Counted from the stretch's first letter, positions 31,047 through 40,475 are shown. The stretch is 64,000 nt of DNA from Flagellimonas okinawensis (GCF_029194005.1 NZ_JARFVA010000003.1:310001-374000); one strand, 5' to 3'. The notes: generated from the letters alone by a model not told the origin. Numbers and translations: made by a program.

Positions 31047-31070
31047 AAGCCGAGATCTAAATCTCGGCTT
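31047..31070 (-). terminator. Terminator of tRNA-Leu
   Basis: AAGCCGAGAT pairs with ATCTCGGCTT around a 4-base loop. On the minus strand it is followed by TTTTTTAT and lies 11 bases after the tRNA 3' end. Confidence 0.88.
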
Positions 31071-31080
31071 ATCCCTTTTG

Positions 31081-31162
31081 TACCTTGGGAGGGAATCGAA
31101 CCCTCACTCCCGAAGGAACTGGATTTTGAATCCAGCGCGTCTACCAATTCCGCCACCAAGGC
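31081..31162 (-). tRNA. tRNA-Leu (anticodon CAA)
   Basis: 82 bases on the minus strand: acceptor GCCTTGG/CCAAGGT (first pair G-U), D-arm with GGCGG-AATTGGTAGACGC, anticodon stem CTGGA/TCCAG with loop TTCAAAA (anticodon CAA, 31128-31126), long class II variable arm (TTCCTTCGGGAGT) and T-arm GAGGGTTCGATTCCCTC. CCA is not encoded. Its 3' half was probably supplied by element 2 at integration; the previous 3' half lies at 22989-23040. It is followed by a strong terminator. Confidence 0.95.
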
Positions 31163-31263
31163 TTGGCACCACATTTTCAAATGCGAGTGCAAAGCTAAAA
31201 AAATATTTTTATTTATCACCAAAAAATACTTCGATTTATCCTTTAGCAACCCAATTTAATTCT

Positions 31264-31271
31264 TAAATTTG
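31264..31271 (+). promoter_or_regulatory. -7 element of the prs-rplY-pth operon
   Basis: TAAATTTG matches TAnnTTTG. It would start transcription about 45 bases before the prs ATG. The -33 region (TTTAG near 31240) is weak. Confidence 0.5.
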
Positions 31272-31321
31272 CACCTCTTTATTTAGAAGTACTTTAAAAC
31301 GCTAGTTAACAAGAGATTGTA

Positions 31322-32263
31322 ATGGCCTATCAAGTTCCGGAACCTAAAATTTTTGCATGTACCCAAAGTGTTGAGCTGGGTGAAAAAATCGCTGCCTCTT
31401 ATGGCGCTGAATTGGGCAAGGTCCAATTCTCCCGTTATAGCGATGGAGAATTTCAGCCTTCGTTCGAGGAATCTATAAGGGGAGCAAGGATTTTCATCAT
31501 AGGTTCCACCAATCCAAGTTCGGAAAACTTGATGGAAATGTTATTGATGTTGGACGCTGCCAAAAGAGCATCTGCAAGGCACATAACTGCCGTAATGCCA
31601 TATTTTGGTTGGGCAAGACAAGACAGAAAGGATAAACCAAGAGTTCCAATAGCTGCAAAATTAGTTGCAAAAATGTTGGAAACTGCTGGTGCCACACGAA
31701 TTATTACAATGGACTTGCACGCGGACCAAATCCAAGGTTTTTTCGAAAAACCCGTGGATCATTTGTTCGCCTCTACACTGTTCTTGCCCTACTTAAAAGG
31801 TCTTAATCTCGACAATTTGTGCATCGCTTCACCAGATATGGGAGGTTCCAAAAGAGCCTATGCCTATTCCAAAGCATTGGAGTGCGATGTTGTTATCTGT
31901 TACAAGCAAAGAGCAAAAGCCAATGTAATATCCCATATGGAACTGATCGGTGATGTCCAGGGAAAAAATGTTGTATTGGTGGATGATATGGTTGACACTG
32001 CAGGAACACTAACCAAAGCTGCCGACCTTATGATGGAAAGAGGAGCAGAAAGTGTACGCGCTGTAACCACACACGGATTGTTGTCCGGCAAAGCATACGA
32101 AAGAATTCAAGATTCCAAACTATCCGAATTGATCGTTACCGATTCCATTCCAGTAGACAAGGATCAGAAGAAAATAAAGATATTGTCCTGTGCCGACCTG
32201 TTTGCAGACGTAATGCACCGGGTACACCACAATACATCAATATCTTCAAAGTTTTTAATGTAA
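31322..32263 (+). CDS. prs: Ribose-phosphate pyrophosphokinase
   Basis: Makes PRPP from ribose 5-phosphate and ATP for nucleotide, His and Trp synthesis. Family motifs are present: GEIxxxRYSDGEFQPSFEES-like region (about 36-50), YFGWARQDRKDKPR (about 94-107), MDLHADQIQGFF (about 128-139) and the PRPP-binding VVLVDDMVDTAGTL (about 217-230). The 313 residues match the bacterial norm. First gene of prs-rplY-pth, a common Bacteroidota order; the gap to rplY is 19 bases. Confidence 0.96.
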   Translation: MAYQVPEPKIFACTQSVELGEKIAASYGAELGKVQFSRYSDGEFQPSFEESIRGARIFIIGSTNPSSENLMEMLLMLDAAKRASARHITAVMPYFGWARQDRKDKPRVPIAAKLVAKMLETAGATRIITMDLHADQIQGFFEKPVDHLFASTLFLPYLKGLNLDNLCIASPDMGGSKRAYAYSKALECDVVICYKQRAKANVISHMELIGDVQGKNVVLVDDMVDTAGTLTKAADLMMERGAESVRAVTTHGLLSGKAYERIQDSKLSELIVTDSIPVDKDQKKIKILSCADLFADVMHRVHHNTSISSKFLM

Positions 32264-32282
32264 ATCAATTTAATATATAATA

Positions 32283-32924
32283 ATGAAGTCAATTACAATC
32301 AAAGGATCCCAAAGAGAAAGCGTGGGCAAGGTTTCTACCAAAGCCTTACGTAATGCTGGAAAGGTCCCTTGCGTGCTGTACGGAGGGGATAAACCAGTGC
32401 ATTTTTCAGCAGATGAAATCTCGTTCAAAGAATTGGTGTACACCCCAAATGCATACACCGCAGTAATTGAATTGGAAGACGGACAAAAGTTCGACGCTGT
32501 ACTACAGGACATTCAGTTTCACCCGGTAACCGACAGCATCCTACACGTAGATTTCTACCAATTGTTCGAGGACAAGCCGATCACCATGAAGATTCCGGTA
32601 CGTTTGGAAGGAAACTCTCCTGGTGTTAGAAACGGTGGACGTTTGCTTTTCAGAAAGAGAAAACTATCCATTAGGGCATTGCCTGCCTTGCTTCCGGATT
32701 TTATCACCGTGGACATTTCCAAATTAAGAATTGGTCAGACCATCGCGGTTGAAACCATTTTGAACGACAACTACACTTTCCTTCACCCAGATAGCACTGC
32801 TATCGTTCAGGTTAAAGCATCTAGAACTTCTGTTGATGAAGATCTTGATGACGAAGATGAAGAAGGAGTAGAAGGAGAAGCTACCGAAGGTGGTGAAGCT
32901 CCAGAAGCAGAAGCTGCGGAATAG
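32283..32924 (+). CDS. rplY: Ribosomal protein bL25, long (Ctc/TL5) form
   Basis: Binds 5S rRNA in the large ribosomal subunit. The 213 residues comprise the L25 domain (about 1-95, with [17 protein letters not shown] and [20 protein letters not shown]) and the extra C-terminal beta domain typical of the Ctc form. They end in a very acidic tail ([20 protein letters not shown] and onward). Situated between prs and pth and followed by a strong hairpin, so pth may need read-through or its own promoter. Confidence 0.95.
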   Translation: MKSITIKGSQRESVGKVSTKALRNAGKVPCVLYGGDKPVHFSADEISFKELVYTPNAYTAVIELEDGQKFDAVLQDIQFHPVTDSILHVDFYQLFEDKPITMKIPVRLEGNSPGVRNGGRLLFRKRKLSIRALPALLPDFITVDISKLRIGQTIAVETILNDNYTFLHPDSTAIVQVKASRTSVDEDLDDEDEEGVEGEATEGGEAPEAEAAE

Positions 32925-32943
32925 CACTTTTGAAGAATTAACG

Positions 32944-32984
32944 GAAGCATCCCTTTTTTACACTCGTAAAAAATGGGATGCTTT
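32944..32984 (+). terminator. Terminator or attenuator between rplY and pth
   Basis: AAGCATCCC plus TTTTTTAC pair with GTAAAAAA plus GGGATGCTT around a short ACTC loop, leaving one mismatch. The stem is long, but the T-tract after it is weak (TTCGTATTTTT), so partial termination is possible. Confidence 0.7.
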
Positions 32985-33013
32985 CGTATTTTTAAGCACA
33001 TCAATTAAAGCCG

Positions 33014-33643
33014 ATGCTCCATTTTTTTACAAAGCTTTTTGGCAAAACTGAACAATTACTGCAAGAAACCGACACTATGAAAAAATTCCTTATCGTTGGC
33101 CTGGGAAACATTGGTTCAGAATATGAGGATACCCGACACAATATAGGATTCAAGATTTTGGACCATTTGGCCCAAGAAGAGGAATTCACCTTTGAAAGTG
33201 CCAAACTTGGCGCAGTGGCCACGTTTAAACACAAAGGCAAAAGTGTGATATGCCTTAAACCTTCTACCTATATGAATTTAAGCGGCAAGGCGGTAAAATA
33301 CTGGATGGACAAGGAAAACATTGTACTGGACAACATCTTGGTCATAACCGACGATATCAACCTTCCCTTTGGAGCAATCCGATTAAAAGGAAAGGGCAGC
33401 GATGGTGGCCACAATGGCCTAAAGGATATTCAAAATGTTCTTCAGACCACGAATTACAACCGTTTTAGATTTGGAGTTGGCTCAGATTTTGGAAAGGGCC
33501 AACAAGTGGATTATGTTTTGGGCAAGTGGGACGAGGAGCAACAAAAAACCATGCCCGAGCGTCTCAAAAAATCCACTGACCTTATACGCTCGTTTGTGTT
33601 CGCCGGAGTTAAAAACACGATGAACCAATTCAACGGAAAATAA
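33014..33643 (+). CDS. pth: Aminoacyl-tRNA hydrolase (peptidyl-tRNA hydrolase)
   Basis: Frees tRNA from peptidyl-tRNA that drops off the ribosome. The motifs are GLGNIGSEYEDTRHNIGF (about residues 29-46, catalytic His in RHN), KPSTYMNLSG (about 82-91) and GSDGGHNGLKDI (about 125-136). The frame from 33014 gives 209 residues with a short N-terminal extension; the ATG at 33077 (MKKFLIVGLGN) would give the usual 188-residue form. Third gene of prs-rplY-pth. Its stop lies one base from the stop of the convergent lipoprotein gene. Confidence 0.94.
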   Translation: MLHFFTKLFGKTEQLLQETDTMKKFLIVGLGNIGSEYEDTRHNIGFKILDHLAQEEEFTFESAKLGAVATFKHKGKSVICLKPSTYMNLSGKAVKYWMDKENIVLDNILVITDDINLPFGAIRLKGKGSDGGHNGLKDIQNVLQTTNYNRFRFGVGSDFGKGQQVDYVLGKWDEEQQKTMPERLKKSTDLIRSFVFAGVKNTMNQFNGK

Positions 33644-33644
33644 G

Positions 33645-34331
33645 TTAGAGCACTTTAAAATCGAATACACCCGAGATAGAGGTGTTCCCCTCAAGATCAG
33701 TTGTAACTACCCTCCAATAATATACCGTACCGGAAACCACACCCACGGGAAGCTCCATTGTAGAGGCATTGGTAAGGCCCACAGAAGTGGCAGGTGGATT
33801 TGTTTCGGAAAAAAACACTTCATAAGACTCAATATCGTTGTCCACATCTGCCCCGGACCATTGTAAGTCGACTTCATTGGCAATATCCATTTGGACCGTT
33901 GAGCCCGAAGAAGGGTGCACCAATTGTGCGGGAAACGGAGCATAGGTCGTCTGGGACCCTGCATTATAGAACAACCATGTTTCGCTAGAAGCCACTTGGT
34001 CGGAAACAGAATTTCTGGATGACACGGACCACGCATAAGGCGTTCCCTTGGTAATGGTTAAACTAGCCGAGGTAGCTGCCGTAGAAATGTTCTGGGGTAC
34101 ATTGGTATCCAAATTCACCACACTCAAGGTGTAACTGTCCGTATTGTTCGATGCCATCCATCGAAAGGTTACTTGACTGGATGTTTGATTTACATCGGTC
34201 CCGGTCGTACACTCCGAGTTTTCTTCTGGGAATACCAGCAAGGCTCCCTGAGGCGCTGGAGGCGGACCATCGTCTCCCCCACAGGATGCCAAAAAGGCCA
34301 AAGCGATAAATCCAATTAAAATCCGCATCAT
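33645..34331 (-). CDS. Secreted lipoprotein with fibronectin-III-like repeats
   Basis: A 228-residue protein with a lipoprotein signal peptide (lipobox LASC, cysteine near residue 17) and a Gly/Asp/Pro-rich linker (GGDDGPPPAP). Two beta-sandwich repeats follow, with the shared pattern PxxxSxVxxxxxxLxWxxxxxxxDxxSYxLxxS and VxxGTxYYWRVVTTD (about residues 30-130 and 135-228). These look like FN3 domains. The start overlaps the stop of the upstream metalloprotease gene by 4 bases, so they form an operon. The lipoprotein may aid the protease at the cell surface; that is inferred. Confidence 0.82.
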   Translation of the reverse strand: MMRILIGFIALAFLASCGGDDGPPPAPQGALLVFPEENSECTTGTDVNQTSSQVTFRWMASNNTDSYTLSVVNLDTNVPQNISTAATSASLTITKGTPYAWSVSSRNSVSDQVASSETWLFYNAGSQTTYAPFPAQLVHPSSGSTVQMDIANEVDLQWSGADVDNDIESYEVFFSETNPPATSVGLTNASTMELPVGVVSGTVYYWRVVTTDLEGNTSISGVFDFKVL

Positions 34332-37300
34332 CTCTTTATAAGTTTAAACATTTCCTTAGTTCCTGCCTTATCTATCCCGAGATAATATATCCCCTTGGGC
34401 AAACCGGACAGGTTCAATTCCAAGTTCTCACCATGAACATTTTCACTATAAGTTCGAACCAACCTACCATTGGCCGTAAAAATCTCAATTCCAATCATAC
34501 CGATATAACCTCCCGTATAAATCTGGGCAGTGCTATATACTGGATTAGGAGAAATAATCGGTCTTGATGTATAGAAAATCGATTTTTCCAAGATCCCTTG
34601 ACATGGTAGATTTGAATATACCTTTAAGGTATTGAGTCCTTCCTTTAAGCTCAACTGAACTTCTGAAGCTTCGGTCTGTGTAACCAGTCCGTTCAATTCT
34701 ACATTGTAGAAATCGGCACCGCTCAATTCAACACTCAATATGCCTGAATCCACCAACGCATCGATATCCAATACATCTGGCTGTGTGATTATGGCATTAA
34801 AACAAACTTCTTGATAGGTATTGACACCATTTGTACCTGTAATGCAAATAGAATATTCCCCTGCTGAAAGGTTTGAGAAAATCTGTTGATCGGTAAAGTC
34901 AAAAGATTGTGACACATTGTTTCCGTTCAACACGGCCGTATACGTAATTGAAGTATCAAAAGGAGTTATGGCAATAGATCCATTATTACTGCTCCTACAG
35001 GTTTCACTTTCAATTTCTATTTGGAAATTATCCTGGGCAAATCTATAGATAGCACAACCATTGGTATCCACTTCCACCCCTTTTGGGGTTCCAAGACAAA
35101 GATCGTCCCCATCATCAAAAACCCCATCCTCATCCTCATCAGGGCGATAGCTTCCTTCGATACAAATGTCCAATGAGAAGGATATGAGACTTCCTCCATC
35201 ACTTGCCGCAGTATCTTGAATCTCCAATATCCATTCTCCTAAAATTGATTCTCCCTTTAGAGAAGCCAAAGAACCCAATGGGGAAACCACACCTGAAATC
35301 GCCGGATTTCCGTTACACTCGATCGGGCTTCCATCATCATCAAAAACCGCATTGATATTATTCAGGTCCCCACAAGTATTGGAAACTAGCGCTACTTCTG
35401 TTCCCGAAGGTGAAATCAAGGTGATGATCAAATCTTCCAAATAGGTATGGTCCAATTCAAGATTCACGTTGACATCGGAAATGGGCAAGTCCTCCAAAAA
35501 CAAAATGGAAGTTGTTACCGTTGGCGTACCCGACGACGGAATGGTCAATGGCAACTCATTGGATTCCCTGTTCTTACAGTCCACTTGAGAAGTGAAAAAA
35601 CTAAAAGGCGGACCAAAGGTTCCCGTACCACAACCGTTGGCCGGTCTTACACGCCAAAAGTATTCGGTCTCCGGCACCAAACTGGTGGCCTTATAATTAG
35701 TAAAGGGAACATTGGCCGTTTCAACAATATTGGCAAAACCAACATCTGTGGCCACTTCCACATCATAACTGGAATACAATGGGTTTTCTTCCCAATTGAG
35801 GGCTGCATCCAACGATACGCCTATCTCACCATTTGCTGGCGACAATAACGCTGCATCCGAAAAAGTACCATCCTGTACCGTTAACGTGAGCACCACACTT
35901 TTAGTTACAGAAGCGGCCGTTGAGGTCACAACAATATCATACACACCGGTTGCCACCCCAAGGGTATTGGAAAGTGTTAAATCCACCGCGGTATCATCAG
36001 CACTGGCATTGACAGGAGTAAAATTAGCAGACATCCCTACTGGCACATCGGCCGAAAATGTTGAATTTTCATTAAAACCTGCATAGGTTTCATAAACAAA
36101 TGGGATAACAATATCGTCCGGCTGGCAAACCTCATAATCCAAAGCATCGAAATGTAAAACCACCTGCGACTCCTCGATTATAAAATCCGAACTATTGACC
36201 GCAAAAAATATATTACCACTGGCCTTTACCATAACCCTCGCATTGGAAGTCACCTCACCAGGCAATAGAATTTCTGCCGTACCATCGTTCAATGTGTTCT
36301 CCAGGAGCAATATGGGAAAGCTGAGGCCCCCATCCAAGGATAGGTATATGTCCACTTCTTGGGCATTGATAGGCGCAACATTGGTATTGGCAACATCCCA
36401 CCTGATTTCTTGTACAGTACCTGCTTGATAAATTTCATTGTCCGCTTGGGAAGTCACAACAAAAGGTCCTGCGGACTTAATTACATTCACATCCAATACA
36501 TCGGAAACAACCTGTCCACCGCCCGGTGCATTATCTCGTACGGTAAAAGCGAAGGTAAAATTCCGCTCTATATCGGAGACAGTTTCCCATGATTCCCCAA
36601 CGGAGGGCATTGTTTGAGTCAAATTTCCCTGGGCCACTTCGGACAATCTGGGAAAATAACGTATCGGTTCCAAGGTTGGGGGAAGTGACCTAAAATTAGC
36701 ACCACTAGGATTGGTAGGACCAAAAGAGGAAACGGTTACCACACCATCATTGACCTGTTCCCATGTATAAGTAAGCACATCACCTAGGTTGGGGTCGGTC
36801 GCACTTCCCTCTAATACAAAGGCCGTACTCCTTGGAATAGTAAAATCATCCACTGGGTTGACTACCGGAGGTGAATTCACCAAAACATTGGTCTGTGCAC
36901 AACTTGTTGTTTCGAGATAATTGGCTATCTGCAATATACTGTTGTAATGAAAATAATCATCTCCGTTGGGTGCAACATTGTTCTCACCAACTATTCCCGC
37001 ATAACCCATTATGGTAGTTCCACTGGCAGGTTCTGCCTGAACTCCTGTTCCTTCAGACTCGAAAGACCAAGTATGATTGGCCCCGAATTGATGCCCCAAT
37101 TCATGTGCAACATAGTCCAGATCATAAACATCACCTTGTGGAATAAAGGCCGAAGAAAAAGCACTTCCTTTTCGATTATCTATACAGACGGCCCCAATAA
37201 ACCCAGCGTTACCATTATCCTCACCTTCGTTGACTTTGTGAAACAAATGCCCCACATCATAATTTTCTTCTCCGATAATCGAGGTAATTGTTGACTGTAC

Positions 37301-38122
37301 TTCAGAATTTAAGCTACTGTCATAGGGATCGGTGGCAGAATTGGTAAATATGATAAGGTCATTGTTTGGAATAAGCTCTAAAGTGACGCCCAAATCAGTT
37401 TCAAAAACTTCATTGACCCGAGTAATGGTAGCATTGATTCCAGCAAGGGCATCTTCAACGGTGCCTCCCATTTCTTGGGTGTACTCCCCCGTTGCAGAAA
37501 CTGCGATCCTATACCTTTTCAAGACCTGATCGTCAACTAGTGGGACTATGGTCTTGTCCATTGCACCAGTGGTTTTGCTACCGGCCCCATACAAATCCTT
37601 ATTGGTCGCACAGATGAAATCCATTTTGGATGCAAATTCTGTAGCATCATCGTACAAAACATAGGCATCGGTACTATTGGAAACCGGCTCCATAAAAGTA
37701 GCTGAATTGTCCTTAAGGTCAACCAGCATGGATTGCAGCCCATTTTTAGAACTGCTGAGCTTTAGTTTGTACCTTCCATCCAAGCTTTTACCTGTATAGG
37801 ACTTAATATCCGGAAATTTCTTGGCAAGATCGGGATGCAGTACCGAAGTTTCCCTCACACTGAACGGAACAATATTTCCTTCGCCATTGGGCAAGTATAT
37901 AATTTGACCATTTGCTTTTGAAGCAGCGAAAGGTTTCAATTCTTTGGAAAAGCCCTCTTTGTTAAGGGAGAATACCTTTTTAGCACTGGTAATATCCTTT
38001 ACCGAAGCACTATGTAGGTTGGCTTGTTTGGGAATTGTTTTCCAATAACCTTGCTGCCCATAAATACAAAAGCAGCTAAAAAATATGGTTATTGAAAAAA
38101 CAAGATGTAATTTAGCTTTCAT
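34328..38122 (-). CDS. Secreted reprolysin-type metalloprotease with P-domain and T9SS type A sorting domain
   Basis: A 1264-residue exoprotein: signal peptide (1-22), propeptide (to about 195), a metzincin catalytic domain with the zinc motif HELGHQFGANH at residues 340-350, Ig/FN3-like domains including PFTNYKATSLVPETEYFWRV, and a proprotein-convertase P-domain (about 855-1005). At the C-terminus (about 1190-1264) is a type A sorting domain with NGRLVRTYS and LPKGIYYLGI. It should cross the outer membrane by type IX secretion and degrade proteins outside the cell. DEDGVFDDGDDLC near 1010 is a calcium-binding (thrombospondin-3-like) stretch. A TAnnTTTG element lies 26 bases upstream. Confidence 0.93.
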   Translation of the reverse strand: MKAKLHLVFSITIFFSCFCIYGQQGYWKTIPKQANLHSASVKDITSAKKVFSLNKEGFSKELKPFAASKANGQIIYLPNGEGNIVPFSVRETSVLHPDLAKKFPDIKSYTGKSLDGRYKLKLSSSKNGLQSMLVDLKDNSATFMEPVSNSTDAYVLYDDATEFASKMDFICATNKDLYGAGSKTTGAMDKTIVPLVDDQVLKRYRIAVSATGEYTQEMGGTVEDALAGINATITRVNEVFETDLGVTLELIPNNDLIIFTNSATDPYDSSLNSEVQSTITSIIGEENYDVGHLFHKVNEGEDNGNAGFIGAVCIDNRKGSAFSSAFIPQGDVYDLDYVAHELGHQFGANHTWSFESEGTGVQAEPASGTTIMGYAGIVGENNVAPNGDDYFHYNSILQIANYLETTSCAQTNVLVNSPPVVNPVDDFTIPRSTAFVLEGSATDPNLGDVLTYTWEQVNDGVVTVSSFGPTNPSGANFRSLPPTLEPIRYFPRLSEVAQGNLTQTMPSVGESWETVSDIERNFTFAFTVRDNAPGGGQVVSDVLDVNVIKSAGPFVVTSQADNEIYQAGTVQEIRWDVANTNVAPINAQEVDIYLSLDGGLSFPILLLENTLNDGTAEILLPGEVTSNARVMVKASGNIFFAVNSSDFIIEESQVVLHFDALDYEVCQPDDIVIPFVYETYAGFNENSTFSADVPVGMSANFTPVNASADDTAVDLTLSNTLGVATGVYDIVVTSTAASVTKSVVLTLTVQDGTFSDAALLSPANGEIGVSLDAALNWEENPLYSSYDVEVATDVGFANIVETANVPFTNYKATSLVPETEYFWRVRPANGCGTGTFGPPFSFFTSQVDCKNRESNELPLTIPSSGTPTVTTSILFLEDLPISDVNVNLELDHTYLEDLIITLISPSGTEVALVSNTCGDLNNINAVFDDDGSPIECNGNPAISGVVSPLGSLASLKGESILGEWILEIQDTAASDGGSLISFSLDICIEGSYRPDEDEDGVFDDGDDLCLGTPKGVEVDTNGCAIYRFAQDNFQIEIESETCRSSNNGSIAITPFDTSITYTAVLNGNNVSQSFDFTDQQIFSNLSAGEYSICITGTNGVNTYQEVCFNAIITQPDVLDIDALVDSGILSVELSGADFYNVELNGLVTQTEASEVQLSLKEGLNTLKVYSNLPCQGILEKSIFYTSRPIISPNPVYSTAQIYTGGYIGMIGIEIFTANGRLVRTYSENVHGENLELNLSGLPKGIYYLGIDKAGTKEMFKLIKR

Positions 38123-38147
38123 ACACGGTTAGGGCATAGTATAAATT

Positions 38148-38155
38148 CAAATGTA
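38148..38155 (-). promoter_or_regulatory. Candidate -7 element of the metalloprotease operon
   Basis: Minus-strand TACATTTG fits TAnnTTTG, with the start site expected about 20 bases before the ATG. Confidence 0.42.
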
Positions 38156-38178
38156 AGCCTTTTTTATTTCTTGATCAG

Positions 38179-39108
38179 TTGGAAACAATCCACAACATTT
38201 CTCATTTTAAGGACATTCCGCACCATACTGTGGTGACCATCGGCACGTTTGATGGCGTGCACCTAGGACACCGCAAGATATTGGAACGCATCATAAACAA
38301 TGCCAAAAACACAGGGCTAAAATCAACTGTACTTACTTTTTTTCCCCATCCGAGAATGGTCTTGCAAAAGGATGTGGACATCAAACTATTGAACACCCTC
38401 GACGAAAAAAAACAGATTTTAGAAACCTTGGGGCTGGACTATTTGATCATACATCCCTTTACCAAACAATTCTCCAGGCTTTCCGCCATAGATTTTGTTC
38501 GGGATATTCTTGTGAACAACATTAAAAGCAAAAGGATTATTATAGGCTACGACCATAGATTTGGCCGTAACCGTAATGCCAACATACAAGACTTGATTTC
38601 CTTTGGAAACACCTTTGATTTTGAAGTGGAGGAAATACCCGCCCAAGAAATCGATGACGTATCGGTGAGCTCCACAAAGATCAGAAAAGCACTTTTGGAG
38701 GGCGATGTTGAAACCGCAAACAGTTACTTGAGCTACGCCTACATGCTCACCGGAACAGTAAAAAAAGGTAAAGGCTTGGGCAGGGATTTTGGTTTTCCGA
38801 CCGCCAACCTACATATTGCCGAAGAGTATAAACTCATCCCAAAAAATGGTGCGTACGTGGTCCGTAGTGACATTGATGGCAAAGAATACTTTGGCATGAT
38901 GAACATCGGGTTCAATCCCACCGTGGACGGATCTCAAAAAAGTATAGAGGTCAACTTCTTTGATTTTGATGGTGATCTGTACGATAAAAAAATTCAGGTG
39001 TCACTATTGCACCGCATACGAGACGAGCATAAGTTCAACTCAGTGGAAGAACTTAAGGAACAATTAAAAAAGGACAAAAGCCACTCTTTGGATCTAATCT
39101 CCAAATAA
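38179..39108 (+). CDS. ribF: Bifunctional riboflavin kinase / FAD synthetase
   Basis: Converts riboflavin to FMN and then FAD. The N-terminal nucleotidyltransferase half has GTFDGVHLGHRKIL (about residues 22-35), IIGYDHRFGRNRNAN (about 116-130) and SSTKIRKALLEGD (about 163-175). The C-terminal kinase half has GRDFGFPTANLHI (about 200-212) and the N-P-T motif in NIGFNPTVDGS. The start codon is TTG (METIHNISHF); there is no in-frame ATG before the catalytic core. No FMN riboswitch is visible in the 56-base gap upstream. The HTTM gene starts directly after the stop. Confidence 0.95.
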   Translation: METIHNISHFKDIPHHTVVTIGTFDGVHLGHRKILERIINNAKNTGLKSTVLTFFPHPRMVLQKDVDIKLLNTLDEKKQILETLGLDYLIIHPFTKQFSRLSAIDFVRDILVNNIKSKRIIIGYDHRFGRNRNANIQDLISFGNTFDFEVEEIPAQEIDDVSVSSTKIRKALLEGDVETANSYLSYAYMLTGTVKKGKGLGRDFGFPTANLHIAEEYKLIPKNGAYVVRSDIDGKEYFGMMNIGFNPTVDGSQKSIEVNFFDFDGDLYDKKIQVSLLHRIRDEHKFNSVEELKEQLKKDKSHSLDLISK

Positions 39109-40425
39109 ATGCTCGACCAATTTCTATTTAAGAAAATCGACAACGCACAATTGGTGGTGTTCCGGGTTTTCTATGGTCTTCTGGTAAGCGCAGAGTGTTA
39201 TGGCGCCATAGCCACCGGTTGGGTACGCCGAACCCTTGTAGAGCCCCAGTTTACTTTTTCATTTATCGGGTTTGAATTGTTGCAACCACTACCTGGCAAC
39301 GGTATGTACATTTACTTTGCAGTGATGGGCACCTTGGGCCTTTTGATCGCTATGGGGTATAAATATAGGTTGAGCGCATTGGCATTTGCCGTTCTTTGGT
39401 CGGGTGTGTATTTGATGCAAAAAACATCTTACAACAACCATTATTACCTATTGATGCTCCTAGCATACATCATGGCATTTTTACCTGCCAGCCGAGATGC
39501 TTCCCTAGATGCAAAACTGAATCCAAAGCTGCGGTCACAGTCCATGTACAATTGGGTTCGATGGGTCATCATCCTGCAGTTGTTCATTGTTTACACCTAT
39601 GCATCGGTTGCCAAATTATATGCGGATTGGTTGGATTTTAGCATGATCGAGGTTTTGATGAACTCCAAAAAAGATTACTTTTTGATCGGTGAGTTCCTCC
39701 AACAAAAGTGGGTACACAAAATAGTGGCGGTTTTCGGCATATGCTTTGACCTACTGGTGGTACCTGCCCTACTTTGGAAACCGACACGAAAGATCGCCTT
39801 TATCCTGTCCATCTTCTTCCACTTGTTTAACAGTGTTGTATTTCAGATAGGTATTTTTCCGTACCTCTCCCTTGCATTCACCGTTTTCTTTTTTGAACCA
39901 CAGACTATCCGAAACATCTTTTTAAAGACCAAAAAAACAATTCCGGAGACCGAGGTCATCGTCCCAAAAACAAAGAATATCACCTTAACTGTTCTAGGTG
40001 TTTATTTTTTGATTCAATTGCTTCTGCCGTTACGTCATCATTTCTTCAAGGGTGATGTACTTTGGACAGAAGAAGGCCACCGTTTAAGCTGGCGCATGAT
40101 GCTACGCAGCCGTGGCGGAATGATAACTTACAAAGTAGTAAACGCCCAATCCAACGACACCACCAACATCAACCTGAACGACTTCCTCACCAAAAAACAA
40201 CAACGCAGGGTATCCTCCTACCCTGACTTTATCTGGCAGTTTGCACAACATCTCAAAAAAGAATACGCCAAAAAAGGAGAAAACATTCAGGTTTTTGTGG
40301 AGAGCAAAGTAAAAATAAACCAAGAACCTTATCGTCAATTTATTGATTCAAAGACAGATTTGGCCAGTGTTCCATGGAAACATTTTGCCCACAATGATTG
40401 GATTCTGCCCTCTCCCAAGGAATAA
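39109..40425 (+). CDS. HTTM-domain (vitamin-K-dependent gamma-carboxylase-like) membrane protein
   Basis: A 438-residue integral membrane protein with several helices in the first 300 residues, including LVVFRVFYGLLVSAECYGAI, FAVMGTLGLLIAMGYKYRLS and the family motif YNNHYYLLMLLAYIMAFLPA (about 106-125). A soluble C-terminal domain (about 315-438) follows. Members resemble vitamin-K gamma-glutamyl carboxylase; the bacterial substrates are unknown. It begins at the base after the ribF stop, so translation is probably coupled. A flavin link is tempting from the neighbour but not shown by sequence. Confidence 0.88.
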   Translation: MLDQFLFKKIDNAQLVVFRVFYGLLVSAECYGAIATGWVRRTLVEPQFTFSFIGFELLQPLPGNGMYIYFAVMGTLGLLIAMGYKYRLSALAFAVLWSGVYLMQKTSYNNHYYLLMLLAYIMAFLPASRDASLDAKLNPKLRSQSMYNWVRWVIILQLFIVYTYASVAKLYADWLDFSMIEVLMNSKKDYFLIGEFLQQKWVHKIVAVFGICFDLLVVPALLWKPTRKIAFILSIFFHLFNSVVFQIGIFPYLSLAFTVFFFEPQTIRNIFLKTKKTIPETEVIVPKTKNITLTVLGVYFLIQLLLPLRHHFFKGDVLWTEEGHRLSWRMMLRSRGGMITYKVVNAQSNDTTNINLNDFLTKKQQRRVSSYPDFIWQFAQHLKKEYAKKGENIQVFVESKVKINQEPYRQFIDSKTDLASVPWKHFAHNDWILPSPKE

Positions 40426-40427
40426 AG

Positions 40428-40458
40428 TTGGGCACTTCTTCAGATTAAATTAAATTTG
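40428..40458 (+). promoter_or_regulatory. serS promoter
   Basis: TTG at 40428-40430 and TAAATTTG at 40451-40458, spaced 20 bases apart, fit the Bacteroidota -33/-7 pattern. The predicted leader is about 12-15 bases. Confidence 0.6.
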
Positions 40459-40475
40459 CGGCTCAAAACAAGGCC

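Larger units (their letters stand above)
23027..31130 (+). mobile_element. Integrative element 2 in tRNA-Leu, partly decayed
   Basis: About 8.1 kb between two copies of the 13-bp anticodon-region sequence ACTGGATTTTGAA (23027-23039 and 31118-31130). Contents from the left: arm repeat, tyrosine recombinase, structured element copy 2, RES-like gene, ABC permease, small HTH regulator, an ATGA-coupled pair with a nucleotidyltransferase, fragments of a primase-VapE module, a TGATGACA repeat cluster, second arm repeat, terminator and the tRNA end. No relaxase or MobC remains. It lies nearest the intact tRNA, so it probably entered after element 1. Confidence 0.75.

Noticed and set aside
23027..31130. 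Element 2 as a prophage
   Set aside because: No capsid, tail, lysis or packaging gene is present; contents fit an integrative element with cargo.
31017..31266. Open frames on both strands across the tRNA-Leu gene
   Set aside because: They overlap a clear tRNA and its terminator, with no protein features.
38123..38178. FMN riboswitch ahead of ribF
   Set aside because: Only 56 bases are available and no conserved FMN-aptamer core is visible.
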